A DNA stretch of 64,000 bases from Kitasatospora herbaricolor (GCF_030813695.1 NZ_JAUSVA010000002.1:1302001-1366000); one strand, 5' to 3'; numbered from the stretch's first letter, positions 8,523 to 16,956 are shown. The notes: generated by a model not told the origin, from the sequence alone. Made by a program: numbers and translations.

Positions 8523-8996
8523 ATGGCACGGCGTCAACAGTTCATCGAATGCCCGCCGGAGCGGGTCTGGGCCGTCCTCGCGGACGGGCACAGCTATGCC
8601 GAGTGGGTCGTCGCCACCCGGGACATCGAACACGTCGATCCGGCGTGGCCGGCTGTCGGCGCCGAGTTGCGCTACGCCGTGGGACTGGGCCCGCTCACCT
8701 TCCGTGACAGCTGCACCGTGCGGATCTGCGAACCCGGTACTCGGCTGGAACTCGAGGCCGAGGCCAGCCCGTTCGGCGCCGCGCGCATCGCGTTCACCCT
8801 CATCCCCTGGGGCGACAACACCCTGGTACTGCTCGACGAGCACCCCCTGACCGGCCCCGGCGCCCGTCTCCAGGGACCGCCGAGCGAACTGGTCCTGAAC
8901 CTGCGCAACCGCCGCCTGCTACGGAACCTGGCACAGGTCGCGGTCGGACAGTACGGGCAACGAACCGTCCCACCCGAGCAGCTCCACCGTCCGTGA
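8523..8996 (+). CDS. SRPBCC-fold ligand-binding protein
   Basis: A 157-residue START/Bet v1-like protein (polyketide cyclase/CoxG-type fold) that would hold a hydrophobic ligand. The ATG at 8523 follows AGGAGGAGTCGC. The fold is evident from the opening FIECPPERVWAVLADGHSYA, followed by YAEWVVATRDIEHVDPAWPA and the amphipathic strands and long C-terminal helix expected of the family. Position directly after the FAD oxidoreductase suggests it presents or protects that enzyme's lipid-like substrate. This is inference from context; no catalytic residue can be assigned. Confidence 0.88.
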   Translation: MARRQQFIECPPERVWAVLADGHSYAEWVVATRDIEHVDPAWPAVGAELRYAVGLGPLTFRDSCTVRICEPGTRLELEAEASPFGAARIAFTLIPWGDNTLVLLDEHPLTGPGARLQGPPSELVLNLRNRRLLRNLAQVAVGQYGQRTVPPEQLHRP

Positions 8997-9154
8997 ACAG
9001 GCAGCCGAGCCGGCCGGCCGGCGCACCCGCACCGGGCTGGAGGCGCCCTCGGCGTCGACCGGGCCGAAGGCACGGGTACCGAAGCACACAGGCCGGTGGC
9101 CGCGCACCGGACGGCAGCCGGAATGCACAGGGCTGCAGGGGAGTTCAGCACGTC

Positions 9155-9613
9155 ATGACTCAAGGCCCAGCACCTCGCGCGCTCTCCGACGATGCCCTCT
9201 CCGAACTGCTGAGCACCCAGCAGTTCGCGATCCTCGCCACCAACAAGAGCAGTGGCCATCCTCATCTCACCACCATGCTCTACAGCTGGGACGCCGCAGC
9301 ACGCATCGTCCGGTTCTCCACCACCGCCGACCGCATCAAGGTCAAACAGCTCCGGCGCGACCCACGCGCGGCCGTGCATGTGCAAGGTGACGATGTGTGG
9401 TCGTTCGCGGTGGCCGAGGGCGAGGCCGATGTCTCCGCCGTCACCACCACGCCGGGGGACACGGTCGGGCGGGAACTGCTCGCCATGGTGCCGGCGGCCG
9501 CGAGGCCGCAGGACGAGGATGCGTTCCTGACGCAACTGGTCGCCGAGCGCCGGGTGGTCATCCGTCTGAAGGTGTCCCGGCTTTACGGGACGGCACTCGA
9601 CGTCAGCGGCTGA
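9155..9613 (+). CDS. PPOX-class F420/FMN-binding oxidoreductase
   Basis: A 152-residue split-barrel flavin or F420-binding protein of the pyridoxamine-phosphate-oxidase superfamily. The core reads LLSTQQFAILATNKSSGHPH, then LTTMLYSWDAAARIVRFSTT and DRIKVKQLRRDPRAAVHV, the usual phosphate-binding and dimer-interface strands of this class. The ATG at 9155 follows GGGGAGTTCAGCACGTC. The actinobacterial subfamily with this layout commonly uses F420, but the cofactor cannot be settled from sequence alone. It stands alone, separated from its neighbours by more than 100 bases. Confidence 0.9.
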   Translation: MTQGPAPRALSDDALSELLSTQQFAILATNKSSGHPHLTTMLYSWDAAARIVRFSTTADRIKVKQLRRDPRAAVHVQGDDVWSFAVAEGEADVSAVTTTPGDTVGRELLAMVPAAARPQDEDAFLTQLVAERRVVIRLKVSRLYGTALDVSG

Positions 9614-9720
9614 GACCCGACTCACGGACCGTCCGTCCACGTGTCCGGTGGTGCCGGTCGGCGGCGGGACGTTCCTCGCCCGGCCGGCGTCTGATCCGCA
9701 GACTCCTCTTTCCCACCTCC

Positions 9721-9948
9721 TCACCGTCGGTGCCCTCGCGCGGGTCGACGTTGTGCCGCCAGCGAGGCGGAGTCGGCTCCTCCACCTCGCTGCGCACGGA
9801 CATCCTCGACGCGGGCGCCGACCGGGTCGACCGCGCGGCCGTGAACCGGCGACGCGGACGGCCGGCTGCCTCCGCCTCCCGGACGCGCCACGAGCTTGAT
9901 CACGTTGGTGGCGTTGCGGTGGGCGAGCTCGCGGTCGAACTCCTCCAT
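9721..9948 (-). CDS. Small hypothetical protein
   Basis: A 75-residue frame starting with ATG at 9948 behind GGGAGGCAGTC. The first 22 codons (MEEFDRELAHRNATNVIKLV) have textbook high-GC coding composition. The rest becomes Gly/Ser/Arg-rich, and an overlapping frame ending at 9603 (MSVRSEVEEPTPPRWRHNVD) looks equally natural, so the gene may be frameshifted. Upstream of DUF4235 on the same strand it would follow that gene by 57 bases. Function unknown. Confidence 0.4.
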   Translation of the reverse strand: MEEFDRELAHRNATNVIKLVARPGGGGSRPSASPVHGRAVDPVGARVEDVRAQRGGGADSASLAAQRRPARGHRR

Positions 9949-10005
9949 GACTGCCTCCCGGGCCGCTGACGGCGGCCGTCGGCGGTTCACCGACGAGGTG
10001 CGGCC

Positions 10006-10266
10006 TCAGTCGGGCCAGGTGCCGGTCAGGCGGCGGGTGCCGACCGCGCCGCCGCGGTCGATCGCGGCCTTCACCAGAGCGAACACCGCACCTTGCAGGG
10101 CGGCGGCGGCCAGCACCTCCTTCCAGGTCCTGTCCTGGTCGGTGGCCCGGGGCGCTTCGTCCTCATGACCGAGAAGGGCCCACAGGCGCTTGAAAACGGC
10201 GCCCGCGACGATCCCGCCGAGGGCGCCGAACAGCAGCCCGAGGGGCTTGTACAGGATCCTGACCAT
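10006..10266 (-). CDS. DUF4235 small membrane protein
   Basis: An 86-residue protein matching the DUF4235 pattern: a first hydrophobic helix (YKPLGLLFGALGGIVAGAVF), a charged linker containing WALLGHEDEAPRATD, and a second helix (EVLAAAALQGAVFALVKAAI) ending with an Arg-rich tail. The ATG at 10266 follows CGAGGGAGGTCGCC. The family is widespread in actinomycetes, probably in the cytoplasmic membrane, with no established function. It lies 99 bases after the ferritin-like gene on the same strand, with a hairpin between. Confidence 0.9.
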   Translation of the reverse strand: MVRILYKPLGLLFGALGGIVAGAVFKRLWALLGHEDEAPRATDQDRTWKEVLAAAALQGAVFALVKAAIDRGGAVGTRRLTGTWPD

Positions 10267-10328
10267 GGCGACCTCCCTCGTGGGCCGGGCCGCCCGCGCC
10301 GAGCGGCTGCCGCGCGTCTGTCCGGAAT

Positions 10329-10349
10329 CCGGCCGGCTCAATCGGCCGG
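10329..10349 (-). terminator. Hairpin after ferritin-like gene
   Basis: Arms CCGGCCG (10329-10335) and CGGCCGG (10343-10349) around a seven-base loop, 17 bases beyond the ferritin-like stop codon. It would separate that gene from DUF4235. Confidence 0.5.
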
Positions 10350-10365
10350 CAGCCGCCTGCCGGGG

Positions 10366-10899
10366 TCAGACCGCGAGGAGGTCGGTGAGGTCGTCGGCGT
10401 GCTCTTCCTCCTCCTCGAGGATGGATTCGATGAGGCGGCGGGTGGTCGGGTCGTGGTCCCCCAGCCAGCGGGCGATCTCCTGGTAGGTGGAGATCACGAT
10501 GCGTTCGGCCAGCAGGTTGTGCTCCAGCATGGCCTTGAGGTCCTTCTCGTCCGGCGTGGTGTAGTCGGTGTGGGCGCGCTGGGCGAGGGTCGCGGGGTCG
10601 AAGTCGGGCTCGCCGCCGAGCTGGGCGATCCGCTCGGCCGCCCGCAGGGCGTGCTGCATCTCCTCGGCCGCGTGCTCGGTGAACTCCGCCACCACCTGGG
10701 CGCGGTCGATGCCCACGGCGGAGATGGCGTGCCGCGTGTAGCGGAGCCAGCAGACCACCTCGGTGGCGACCACGTCGTTGAGGACGGCGATCACCTTCCC
10801 GGTGTCGAGACCGTAGGTGCTGGTCACGGCGCCGTCGGCCATCTTCTGCCGGGCCTCGTCCCGGATCCGGCTCACGTCGATCACGAAGTCGTCTGCCAC
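10366..10899 (-). CDS. Ferritin-like / bacterioferritin-type protein
   Basis: A 177-residue four-helix di-iron protein. Start is GTG at 10899 with GGGAG seven bases upstream; a longer reading lacks a ribosome site. Conserved features are the E-x2-H metal motif in FTEHAAEEMQHALRAAERIA, a preceding helix VVATEVVCWLRYTRHAISAV, and the second metal helix with RLIESILEEEEEHADDLTDL at the C-terminus. The product would oxidise and store iron or protect DNA from peroxide. No heme-ligating Met could be placed with confidence, so ferritin-like is safer than bacterioferritin. It neighbours the Rieske-domain gene on the same strand (145 bases apart). Confidence 0.9.
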   Translation of the reverse strand: MADDFVIDVSRIRDEARQKMADGAVTSTYGLDTGKVIAVLNDVVATEVVCWLRYTRHAISAVGIDRAQVVAEFTEHAAEEMQHALRAAERIAQLGGEPDFDPATLAQRAHTDYTTPDEKDLKAMLEHNLLAERIVISTYQEIARWLGDHDPTTRRLIESILEEEEEHADDLTDLLAV

Positions 10900-11044
10900 G
10901 GTGTGCTCCCGAAAGGTTGGGGGGAAAGACGGTCCGGGCACGCCTTCCCCGAACCCCGGGACGGCACACCCGGCCGTTCCGGAGGCCACCGGTTCGCAGT
11001 ATCACCGACAGGAGCAGCAGCACCGGCAGGAACGGTCGGCAGGT

Positions 11045-11956
11045 TCAGCCCGCGCCCGGCAGGCGCGCCTGGAGGTTGCCGTCCGTGTCCGTGCGGGTGG
11101 CGAAGCGCGGCTGCGGGGCGGTGGCCGGACCGTCGACGTTCCAGCCGTCGGACAGCCGGAAGACGCTGCCGTGCCAGGGGCAGATCACGCAGCCGTCGGC
11201 GACCTCGCCCTGCGAGAGAGGGCCGGAGGCGTGGCTGCAGCGGTCGGCCAGGACGTGGAAGACCTCGTCGGCCTCCCGCACCACCAGCACCGGCACCTCG
11301 CCGATCGTCCGCCGCGCCGCCTCGCCCACGGTGAACTCCCCGGCGTGCCCGAGCGTGTGCCAGCCGGGCTCGACCAGGTGCGCCACCGGCTCCGCCTTGT
11401 TGGCGCCGGCGGACTGCCGGTGGGCGAGGTGCCCGCCGACCGCCGCCGCGCCGCCGACCGCCGTCAGTCCGGCGAAGCCCAGGACGCGGCCCAGCCGGTG
11501 GCGGCCACGCGAACGGGCCGCCCAGGAGGCGCCGTAGAGAGCCACCGCGGTCGCCACCGAGGCAGCGTGCAGCAGGCCGGTGCGCATCTGCTGCTCGTGC
11601 TGCTCGGCCCAGTCGACCCACCCGGTCCAGGCAGCCGGGGCGGCGCTGACCACTCCCACCCCGACCAGGATGTGCGCGGCGCGCTCCGAACCGGGCACGA
11701 CGTCGAGGACGGCCGCGGACAACCAGGCCCCGACCGGCACCTGGACGAGGGCCGGGTGCAGCGGGTGGCCCAGCGGCCGGCCGTGCAGCACCCCGCGAAG
11801 CCTTCCCAGCGGCAGTCCCTGGACGGCACGCTGCAGGGGTTCGGCGACCACGTCGAGCTCGTCGGCGTCCCCCAGGGCGTCGAGGGCCTTGAGGACCCGG
11901 GTACCGAGGCTGCCCTGACCGGCGGCGTCGGTGAGGCGCGCGAGAAGAGTTCCCAT
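11045..11956 (-). CDS. Rieske 2Fe-2S protein with DUF2231 membrane domain
   Basis: A 303-residue fusion. Residues 45-190 form a DUF2231-type membrane domain with several helices (HPLHPALVQVPVGAWLSAAV, then VLDVVPGSERAAHILVGVGV). The C-terminal 100 residues are a Rieske domain with the two ligand pairs C-S-H (DRCSHASGPLSQGEVADG) and C-P-W-H (CVICPWHGSVFRL). The ATG at 11956 follows GTGGGATCC. The architecture suggests a membrane-anchored electron-transfer component whose redox partner is not encoded nearby. DUF2231 plus Rieske is a recurrent actinobacterial combination with no established role. Confidence 0.92.
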   Translation of the reverse strand: MGTLLARLTDAAGQGSLGTRVLKALDALGDADELDVVAEPLQRAVQGLPLGRLRGVLHGRPLGHPLHPALVQVPVGAWLSAAVLDVVPGSERAAHILVGVGVVSAAPAAWTGWVDWAEQHEQQMRTGLLHAASVATAVALYGASWAARSRGRHRLGRVLGFAGLTAVGGAAAVGGHLAHRQSAGANKAEPVAHLVEPGWHTLGHAGEFTVGEAARRTIGEVPVLVVREADEVFHVLADRCSHASGPLSQGEVADGCVICPWHGSVFRLSDGWNVDGPATAPQPRFATRTDTDGNLQARLPGAG

Positions 11957-12060
11957 GGATCCCACGCTGCCCGCTCCGCCGCGGCCGTGCGGCCCGGGAT
12001 GGGCCGGACGGCGCAGCGGGTGCCGGCTTGGACGCCGGCCGGGAAGGCGCCCCCGGGCGA

Positions 12061-12777
12061 TCAACCCGGCAGGCTGTCGAGGCCCAGGAGGAAGTCGCCG
12101 AATCCTCCGCGAGCGCGGGGATCGCGCCGCGCGGAGGTGGTGACCGGGTTCCGGGTGGTGCGCTTCACCCGGTGGCCGGCGGCCTCCAGGGCGGCCACCA
12201 GGTTGCGGTCCTCACCGACGGTCAGCGGGTCGAAGCCGCCGGCCGCGTGGTACGCGTCGGCCCGCACGGCCAGGTTGGCCCCGTGGACGTGCGGATGCCC
12301 GGTGGGGAGGCCGTGCCGCCGGTAGCGCCGGTGGAAGGCGTCGGCGGTTCCGTCCGGGTGGCCGCTCCAGTCGGTGACCCGGACGGTTCCCACCACCGCG
12401 TGCCAGCCGGCGGCCGCGTGGGCCAGTTGCTGCGCGAGCCAGCCCGGTGGGACCAGGGAGTCCGCGTCGGTGTGGGCCAGCCACACCTGGCGGCCCGTCA
12501 GGCCGGGCCGGGCCGCCAGGGCGAGGCCGACCGCGTGGCGGCTGCCGGCCGCGCGGGCCGCGCCCACGCTGCCGGCGCTCAGCTCCAGGAGATCCGTACC
12601 GTGCCGAAGGGCGACGGCAGCGGTGCCGTCCACGCAGGCGTCGGCGACGACGACCACCCGGACCGGCAGGGCTCGGACGCGTGGATGCGCGGCGGCCCGG
12701 CGCAGGGCGTCGAGGCAGTCCCCGAGCAGCTCCTCCTCGTCCCGGGCCGGTACCACCACGGCCAGGGACCGGATCAC
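12061..12777 (-). CDS. Family 2 glycosyltransferase
   Basis: A 238-residue GT-A glycosyltransferase. The N-terminus SLAVVVPARDEEELLGDCLD is the nucleotide-sugar binding strand-loop, the metal motif is in WLAHTDADSLVPPGWLAQQL (D-x-D), and the C-terminal part holds HGANLAVRADAYHAAGGF followed by a GEDRNLV acceptor/catalytic motif. GTG at 12777 overlaps the methyltransferase stop as GTGA. It is the last gene of a four-gene overlapping operon (acyl-CoA dehydrogenase-like, PIG-L deacetylase, methyltransferase, this gene). Sugar donor and acceptor are unknown. Confidence 0.93.
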   Translation of the reverse strand: MIRSLAVVVPARDEEELLGDCLDALRRAAAHPRVRALPVRVVVVADACVDGTAAVALRHGTDLLELSAGSVGAARAAGSRHAVGLALAARPGLTGRQVWLAHTDADSLVPPGWLAQQLAHAAAGWHAVVGTVRVTDWSGHPDGTADAFHRRYRRHGLPTGHPHVHGANLAVRADAYHAAGGFDPLTVGEDRNLVAALEAAGHRVKRTTRNPVTTSARRDPRARGGFGDFLLGLDSLPG

Positions 12778-13457
12778 GTCAGCCCCTCGCGGGCGGCTAC
12801 CGAGAGGCGTCCGGCGGGTGTGCCGGCCTGCTCGGGGCGGATGAACACGTCGAGCAGGAAGTCCGGTTCGGTGTGGCCGGCGATCCGCACCAGGGCCGGG
12901 TGGGCGCGGGCCTGCCGGTGGACGGCGTCGGCGCTCGACGCGTGCTCGGCGACCTCGTGGCGCCAGTGGACGAGCAGCAGGGTTCCGCCCGGGTCGAGTG
13001 AACGCACCGCGAGGTCGAGGAGGGCGGCCACCTCGGCGGCGGTGAAGTAGTACAGCAGCTCGGACAGGACGACGAGGTCGAAGCGCTCGCCGGGCGCGGG
13101 CCAGTCCGCGGGCAGCACGCGGTGCTCGATGCGCACGTGCGGCAGGTGCGCGAGACGTGGGCGGGCCTGGGCGAGGGCGCGTTCCTCCCGGTCGCAGGAG
13201 AGCATTGCCCGGCAGCGGCCGGCGAGCAGGGCGGACAGGACGCCGACCGAGCAGCCGGGCTCGAACGCGCTGCGGTACTCCGGGGCGGGAAGGGCCGCCA
13301 GGGTGAGGGCGTACTTGCGTTGTTCGTACCAGCGGCGGGCGAGCTGCCACGGGTCGGGCCGGTCCGCGTACATCCGGGCGAAGTACTCCCCCGGTGTGCT
13401 CCCGCCCCCGCGCCCGGCGCCGGCCCCGTCCGTCGCCCTGATCCCGGGCGCGGTCAT
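12774..13457 (-). CDS. NodS-like SAM-dependent methyltransferase
   Basis: A 227-residue class I methyltransferase. The SAM-binding loop reads FEPGCSVGVLSALLAGRCRA, with the acidic strand end LSCDREERALAQAR, and motif FDLVVLSELLYYFTAAEVAA as post-II. The N-terminal YFARMYADRPDPWQLARRWY is characteristic of the NodS-like group, whose founding member N-methylates a chitooligosaccharide after deacetylation. ATG at 13457 overlaps the upstream PIG-L stop as ATGA. The adjacent deacetylase makes methylation of a freshly exposed amine plausible, but this is inferred. Confidence 0.92.
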   Translation of the reverse strand: MTAPGIRATDGAGAGRGGGSTPGEYFARMYADRPDPWQLARRWYEQRKYALTLAALPAPEYRSAFEPGCSVGVLSALLAGRCRAMLSCDREERALAQARPRLAHLPHVRIEHRVLPADWPAPGERFDLVVLSELLYYFTAAEVAALLDLAVRSLDPGGTLLLVHWRHEVAEHASSADAVHRQARAHPALVRIAGHTEPDFLLDVFIRPEQAGTPAGRLSVAAREGLT

Positions 13458-14266
13458 CGCCAGACCACCTCGAAGTCGCGTCGGAAGTGCGCGAGTTCCG
13501 ACGGCGGCAGGATCGGCGCGTCCTCCGGCCGGTCGCCGAGCGGCTGGGTCTGGCTGCGGAAGCACTCCAAGGCCTCCTGCTTGCGGGCCCGGGCGGTGGG
13601 CGGCAGCGCGATGCGCGCCGCGCGGTGCCAGGGCAGGCGGACGTCGCCGGGTACGGCCCAGTGCCAGGCCCACACCGGGTACTCCCACACCGGCACGCCC
13701 GCGGCGGCGCCCGCGCGCAGGGCGGCGCGGCCGGCGGCCTCGTGGTCGGGGTGCAGGTCCCGGCTGAACGGTGCCGCGCACAGGTCGCAGTCGCGCAGCA
13801 GTCCGGCCAGCCGTCCGGTGAGGTCGAGCTCGTGGCGGGCGACCGCCCCGTCCGGCACGCCAAGGCTCACACTCTGCACGTCGGCGCCCAACCGGCCCAG
13901 GGCCTGGTGCAGTTCCCGGGAGCGGACAGCAGCGAGATCACGGGCCGACGGCGCCCGGCTGCGGGGGTGCGAGGCCTCCCCGGCGGTGACGGACACCAGT
14001 CGCAGGCGGACGCCGGACGCCGCCAGCAGGGCGATCGTGCCGCCGAGGCCGAGGACCTCGTCGTCGGGATGGGCCGCCACGATCAGCACCCGGGGCGAGC
14101 GGGCAGTCCCGGTGGGCAGCGCGCCGAGCGGATCGACCGCGGGCAGGCCCGTCAGCCCGGGCCAGGCGAGCCACTCCTTCTCCGGGGTGCCGGGTGCCTG
14201 GATCGGGTCGGCGGGTGGGAGCGGCGGCTCGGGGACCGGCAGGGCGGGCGCCGGACGGCCGGTCAT
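13454..14266 (-). CDS. PIG-L family N-acetylglucosamine-type deacetylase
   Basis: A 270-residue zinc deacetylase of the PIG-L/LmbE family, hydrolysing an N-acyl group from a GlcNAc-like substrate. The zinc motif AHPDDE is at residues 65-70, and the distal His ligand pattern is in SRDLHPDHEAAGRAALRAGA. The first 50 residues are a Pro-rich extension not seen in the smallest family members. ATG at 14266 overlaps the upstream stop as ATGA. Substrate could be a GlcNAc-containing glycolipid or capsule sugar shared with the neighbouring methyltransferase and glycosyltransferase. Confidence 0.94.
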   Translation of the reverse strand: MTGRPAPALPVPEPPLPPADPIQAPGTPEKEWLAWPGLTGLPAVDPLGALPTGTARSPRVLIVAAHPDDEVLGLGGTIALLAASGVRLRLVSVTAGEASHPRSRAPSARDLAAVRSRELHQALGRLGADVQSVSLGVPDGAVARHELDLTGRLAGLLRDCDLCAAPFSRDLHPDHEAAGRAALRAGAAAGVPVWEYPVWAWHWAVPGDVRLPWHRAARIALPPTARARKQEALECFRSQTQPLGDRPEDAPILPPSELAHFRRDFEVVWR

Positions 14267-15333
14267 CTGTCCTCCCAGGAAAGCCGGGTGGCGGAAGCGG
14301 CCTTGCCGAGGGCCGCGAGGTCGCGTTCGGCATGGTGCTGGCGCAGGTAGACGGTCAGGTCCGCCACGGCGCGCGAATGGACGGCGTCGTGACCGAGGGG
14401 GGTGGCGCCCAGGGCCCGGCCGACCCGGGTCAGGATCTCGCCGGCGGCCTGCTCGACGGCGGCGCGCACCCGCATCGTCCGCAGGCCGGCGGCGCCGTCG
14501 AGATCGTGCGGGTCGGCGTCCACGGCCGCGGCGGCGCTGTCGAGCAGTGCCTCGACGGTGGCCAGCCGGGCGTCGACGGCGCCCAGGTGCGCCAGGGCGT
14601 GCGGGTCCAGCTCCCACGTCCGGGAGGCGGCCAGCAGCGTGCGGGCCACCGCGCGGGCGCCGCCGTACCAGCACGCGGCGACGCCGATACCGCCGTGGTG
14701 GAACCCCGGGCGCTCCGGATAGGCTCCCGGGCCGCCGGCCGGCGTTGCCCGGACGTCGTCGAAGGTCACGTCCAGGGTGTCGCTGCCCGCCATACCGGCT
14801 CCGGGCCAGCTGTCCGGCAGCGGTTCGACGCCGCGCTGCCGGACCTCCACGGCGAACAGGCGTCGCCGCTCCCCTTCGCGCGCGGTCACCAGCGCGTGCG
14901 TGCAGACCCGGGCACCCGAGCAGAACGGCTTCACCCCGGACAGCAGCCACCCGCCCGGCACCTGCCGCGCCTCCAGCCGGTAGCCGGGGGGCTCCGCCGC
15001 CCAGACGCCCCAGCGAGCCCCCTCCCCGCCCGAGGGCAGATCCTGCGCACCCTGGACGCGCAGCGCCCGGAGTTCCGCGAGGATCGCCGCGGCGTCCGCG
15101 TGTCCCTCGGCGAGCCGGGCCAACGAAAGATCGGCCTGCGCCCAGCGGGTGAGTGCCTCCCACCGGGTGCGGGTCAGGCCGCCGCCGGGCAGCGGGAGAT
15201 CCAGCTCCCCGCAGGCCGCCATCCGTGTGAACGTCCGGGCCACGGATCGACGGTGCTCCACGGCGTCGGCTCCGGTGCTCACGGACTCGGCCCGGCCGGT
15301 CGGCGGACGGGCCGACACGGCGCCGGTGCTCAC
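14263..15333 (-). CDS. Acyl-CoA dehydrogenase-like protein
   Basis: A 356-residue protein of the acyl-CoA dehydrogenase fold. The GTG at 15333 has GGAGAGCACCCG upstream and best fits family length, though the frame is open further back. Residues 35-90 form the N-terminal helical domain (TRTRWEALTRWAQADLSLAR), the middle beta domain contains LEARQVPGGWLLSGVKPFCS and VTFDDVRATP, and the C-terminal helical bundle includes HHAERDLAALGKAASATRLS. The catalytic Glu of true dehydrogenases is not obvious, so it may be a redox-inactive or divergent member. It is the first gene of the overlapping operon with the deacetylase, methyltransferase and GT2. Confidence 0.88.
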   Translation of the reverse strand: MSTGAVSARPPTGRAESVSTGADAVEHRRSVARTFTRMAACGELDLPLPGGGLTRTRWEALTRWAQADLSLARLAEGHADAAAILAELRALRVQGAQDLPSGGEGARWGVWAAEPPGYRLEARQVPGGWLLSGVKPFCSGARVCTHALVTAREGERRRLFAVEVRQRGVEPLPDSWPGAGMAGSDTLDVTFDDVRATPAGGPGAYPERPGFHHGGIGVAACWYGGARAVARTLLAASRTWELDPHALAHLGAVDARLATVEALLDSAAAAVDADPHDLDGAAGLRTMRVRAAVEQAAGEILTRVGRALGATPLGHDAVHSRAVADLTVYLRQHHAERDLAALGKAASATRLSWEDR

Positions 15334-15404
15334 CGGGTGCTCTCCCGACGGGGATCGGGCTGGCGGGGCAGCCGCACCGGCCAGGGCGGCAGGGTGGACG
15401 GTCG

Positions 15405-15446
15405 GAAGGACGACCCAGCGGTCACGAAGAACGACCCAGCGGTCAC
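15405..15446. repeat. Two tandem 21-bp units
   Basis: Head-to-tail copies at 15405-15425 and 15426-15446, each GAAG[GA]ACGACCCAGCGGTCAC, one mismatch apart. They lie 72 bases upstream of the chosen start of the acyl-CoA dehydrogenase-like gene, a position suited to a repeated regulator site or to a recent small duplication. Confidence 0.8.
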
Positions 15447-15597
15447 GGCGGACTCCTCGGCAACGGCCGGGACGGGTGCCCGGCCTTCGAACGACTCTGC
15501 ACCTCGCGCAGGCCGCCCGCACGCCCAGCACTCACCCTCAGGTGCGGGGCCGGCCTTCGGGAGGGGGTGATCGGCGCCGGGCTCCAGAGGCACCCGT

Positions 15598-16689
15598 TCA
15601 GGCACCCGTGGTCTGGTCGGTGATCATGCGGACAAGCCCTTCACGGCCGCCGCGGCGCAGTTCGCGCAGCTGACGCGCCGCGCCGTTGCCCTCGCGCAGG
15701 ATCCGCTCCAGGACGGGCGTGATGTGCCGCCCGTCCTTCCCGGCCGCGGAGGCGGTGAACTCCTGGAGGGCCGCCGCCGCGTCCCCCGGCGCACGCAGCC
15801 CGCCGTGGAGCGGGTCGAACACCTCGCCGCCGCAGCCGTGCCGCGCGCCGTACCACACGGCAGCGTCAAGCGTCTCGGGCCGGATCACGGGCACCGGACG
15901 CCCGGCGGCCGCGTCGCCGAGCAGGCGGGTGGCGAGGGCACGGACGGTGCCGGCGAGCATCACCGCCTCGTCCGGGCGCAGCTGCACGTCCATCGCGCGG
16001 ATCTCGATGGTGGGGAAGCGCCGGGACAGCCTGACGTGCCAGTAGATCTGGCCGAGGTCGGGGATCAACCCGTCCTCCACCAGGGCCCCGGTCCGTTGGT
16101 CGTAGTCGTCGGCGCCCTCGAACGAGGGCGGCGGACCGCTGACGGGCCAGCGATCGAAGACCAGCGTGCGCCAGCTGGCGAAACCGGTGTCGGTGCCCTG
16201 TGACAGCGGCGAGTTCGCGGCGAGCGCCACCAGCAGCGGGAGCCAGGGCCGAAGCCCGTTCAGCAGCGCGATGCCGGTCGCACGGTCGGGGAGGCCGAGG
16301 TGGACGTGCATGCCGCAGATCAGCTGTTCGTCGGTGAGCCGGGGAGCGTCACTGCGCATGGCCCGGTAGCGCGCGGTGTCCGTCACGGGGACGGGGAGGT
16401 GATCGGTGAACGGCGCGCTGGCACAGGCGGCGAGCAGGCAGCCGTCCTGGGCCGCGGCCCGGCCCAGGGCGTGGCGCATCCGCAGGAGGTGGCCGCCGAC
16501 CTCCTCCAGCTCATGGCAGACCGGAGTCGCGATCTCCAGCTGTGCCTGGAGGAGTTCGCGCTGGACCTCACCCTGGTCCATCGCCGGCTGGAGATCCGCC
16601 GCTCGGCGTACCTGCGCCGCCCGGGCGACCGGCATACCGGTCACCGGGTCCAGCAGGAGGTACTCCTCCTCCACGCCGAGGGTGAGCAT
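15598..16689 (-). CDS. YbdK-type carboxylate-amine ligase (glutamate-cysteine ligase family 2)
   Basis: A 363-residue ATP-dependent ligase of the GCS2/YbdK family, which forms gamma-glutamyl bonds. The N-terminus LTLGVEEEYLLLDPVTGMPV is diagnostic, followed by the histidine-rich site CGMHVHLGLPDRATGIALLN and the motif RRFPTIEIRAMDVQLRPDEA. ATG at 16689 is preceded by CCGAGGC; an in-frame ATG at 16722 would add 11 residues. In actinomycetes, which use mycothiol, such paralogs are rarely true glutathione enzymes, so the amine substrate is unknown. Its promoter lies in the 110 bases before the IS110 element. Confidence 0.93.
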   Translation of the reverse strand: MLTLGVEEEYLLLDPVTGMPVARAAQVRRAADLQPAMDQGEVQRELLQAQLEIATPVCHELEEVGGHLLRMRHALGRAAAQDGCLLAACASAPFTDHLPVPVTDTARYRAMRSDAPRLTDEQLICGMHVHLGLPDRATGIALLNGLRPWLPLLVALAANSPLSQGTDTGFASWRTLVFDRWPVSGPPPSFEGADDYDQRTGALVEDGLIPDLGQIYWHVRLSRRFPTIEIRAMDVQLRPDEAVMLAGTVRALATRLLGDAAAGRPVPVIRPETLDAAVWYGARHGCGGEVFDPLHGGLRAPGDAAAALQEFTASAAGKDGRHITPVLERILREGNGAARQLRELRRGGREGLVRMITDQTTGA

Positions 16690-16811
16690 GCCTCGGACAT
16701 ACCCCGCAGAGGACGCCTTCACCCCCGTTACCTATTTCGTGGCCCCGCAACGGGGCTCCCGGCCTCCGGCTCGGCATGACTGTTCCCCCCTGTAGTTCGC
16801 ATGATCCGGGG

Positions 16812-16956
16812 GGTGGTGTCACCGGGCCGGAGGCACCGGTAGGCCGTTGATAGAGGCAGGACCACCAGCTCGCTGGGAGGCTCTTCGTAACGTGGATGCC
16901 GGCGACTGGTGCCACGCCAACGAGGCCGGGACAGCACGACCTCGTAAGGGACCAGC
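16812..16956 (+). ncRNA. Candidate bridge RNA region of the IS110 element
   Basis: Non-coding left end of the element between the proposed boundary and the transposase start. In IS110-family elements this segment encodes a structured RNA that pairs with target and donor DNA. The segment has short complementary runs (CACCGG with CCGGTA around 16840-16850), consistent with folding, but no structure was computed. The call rests on position and family knowledge. Confidence 0.35.
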
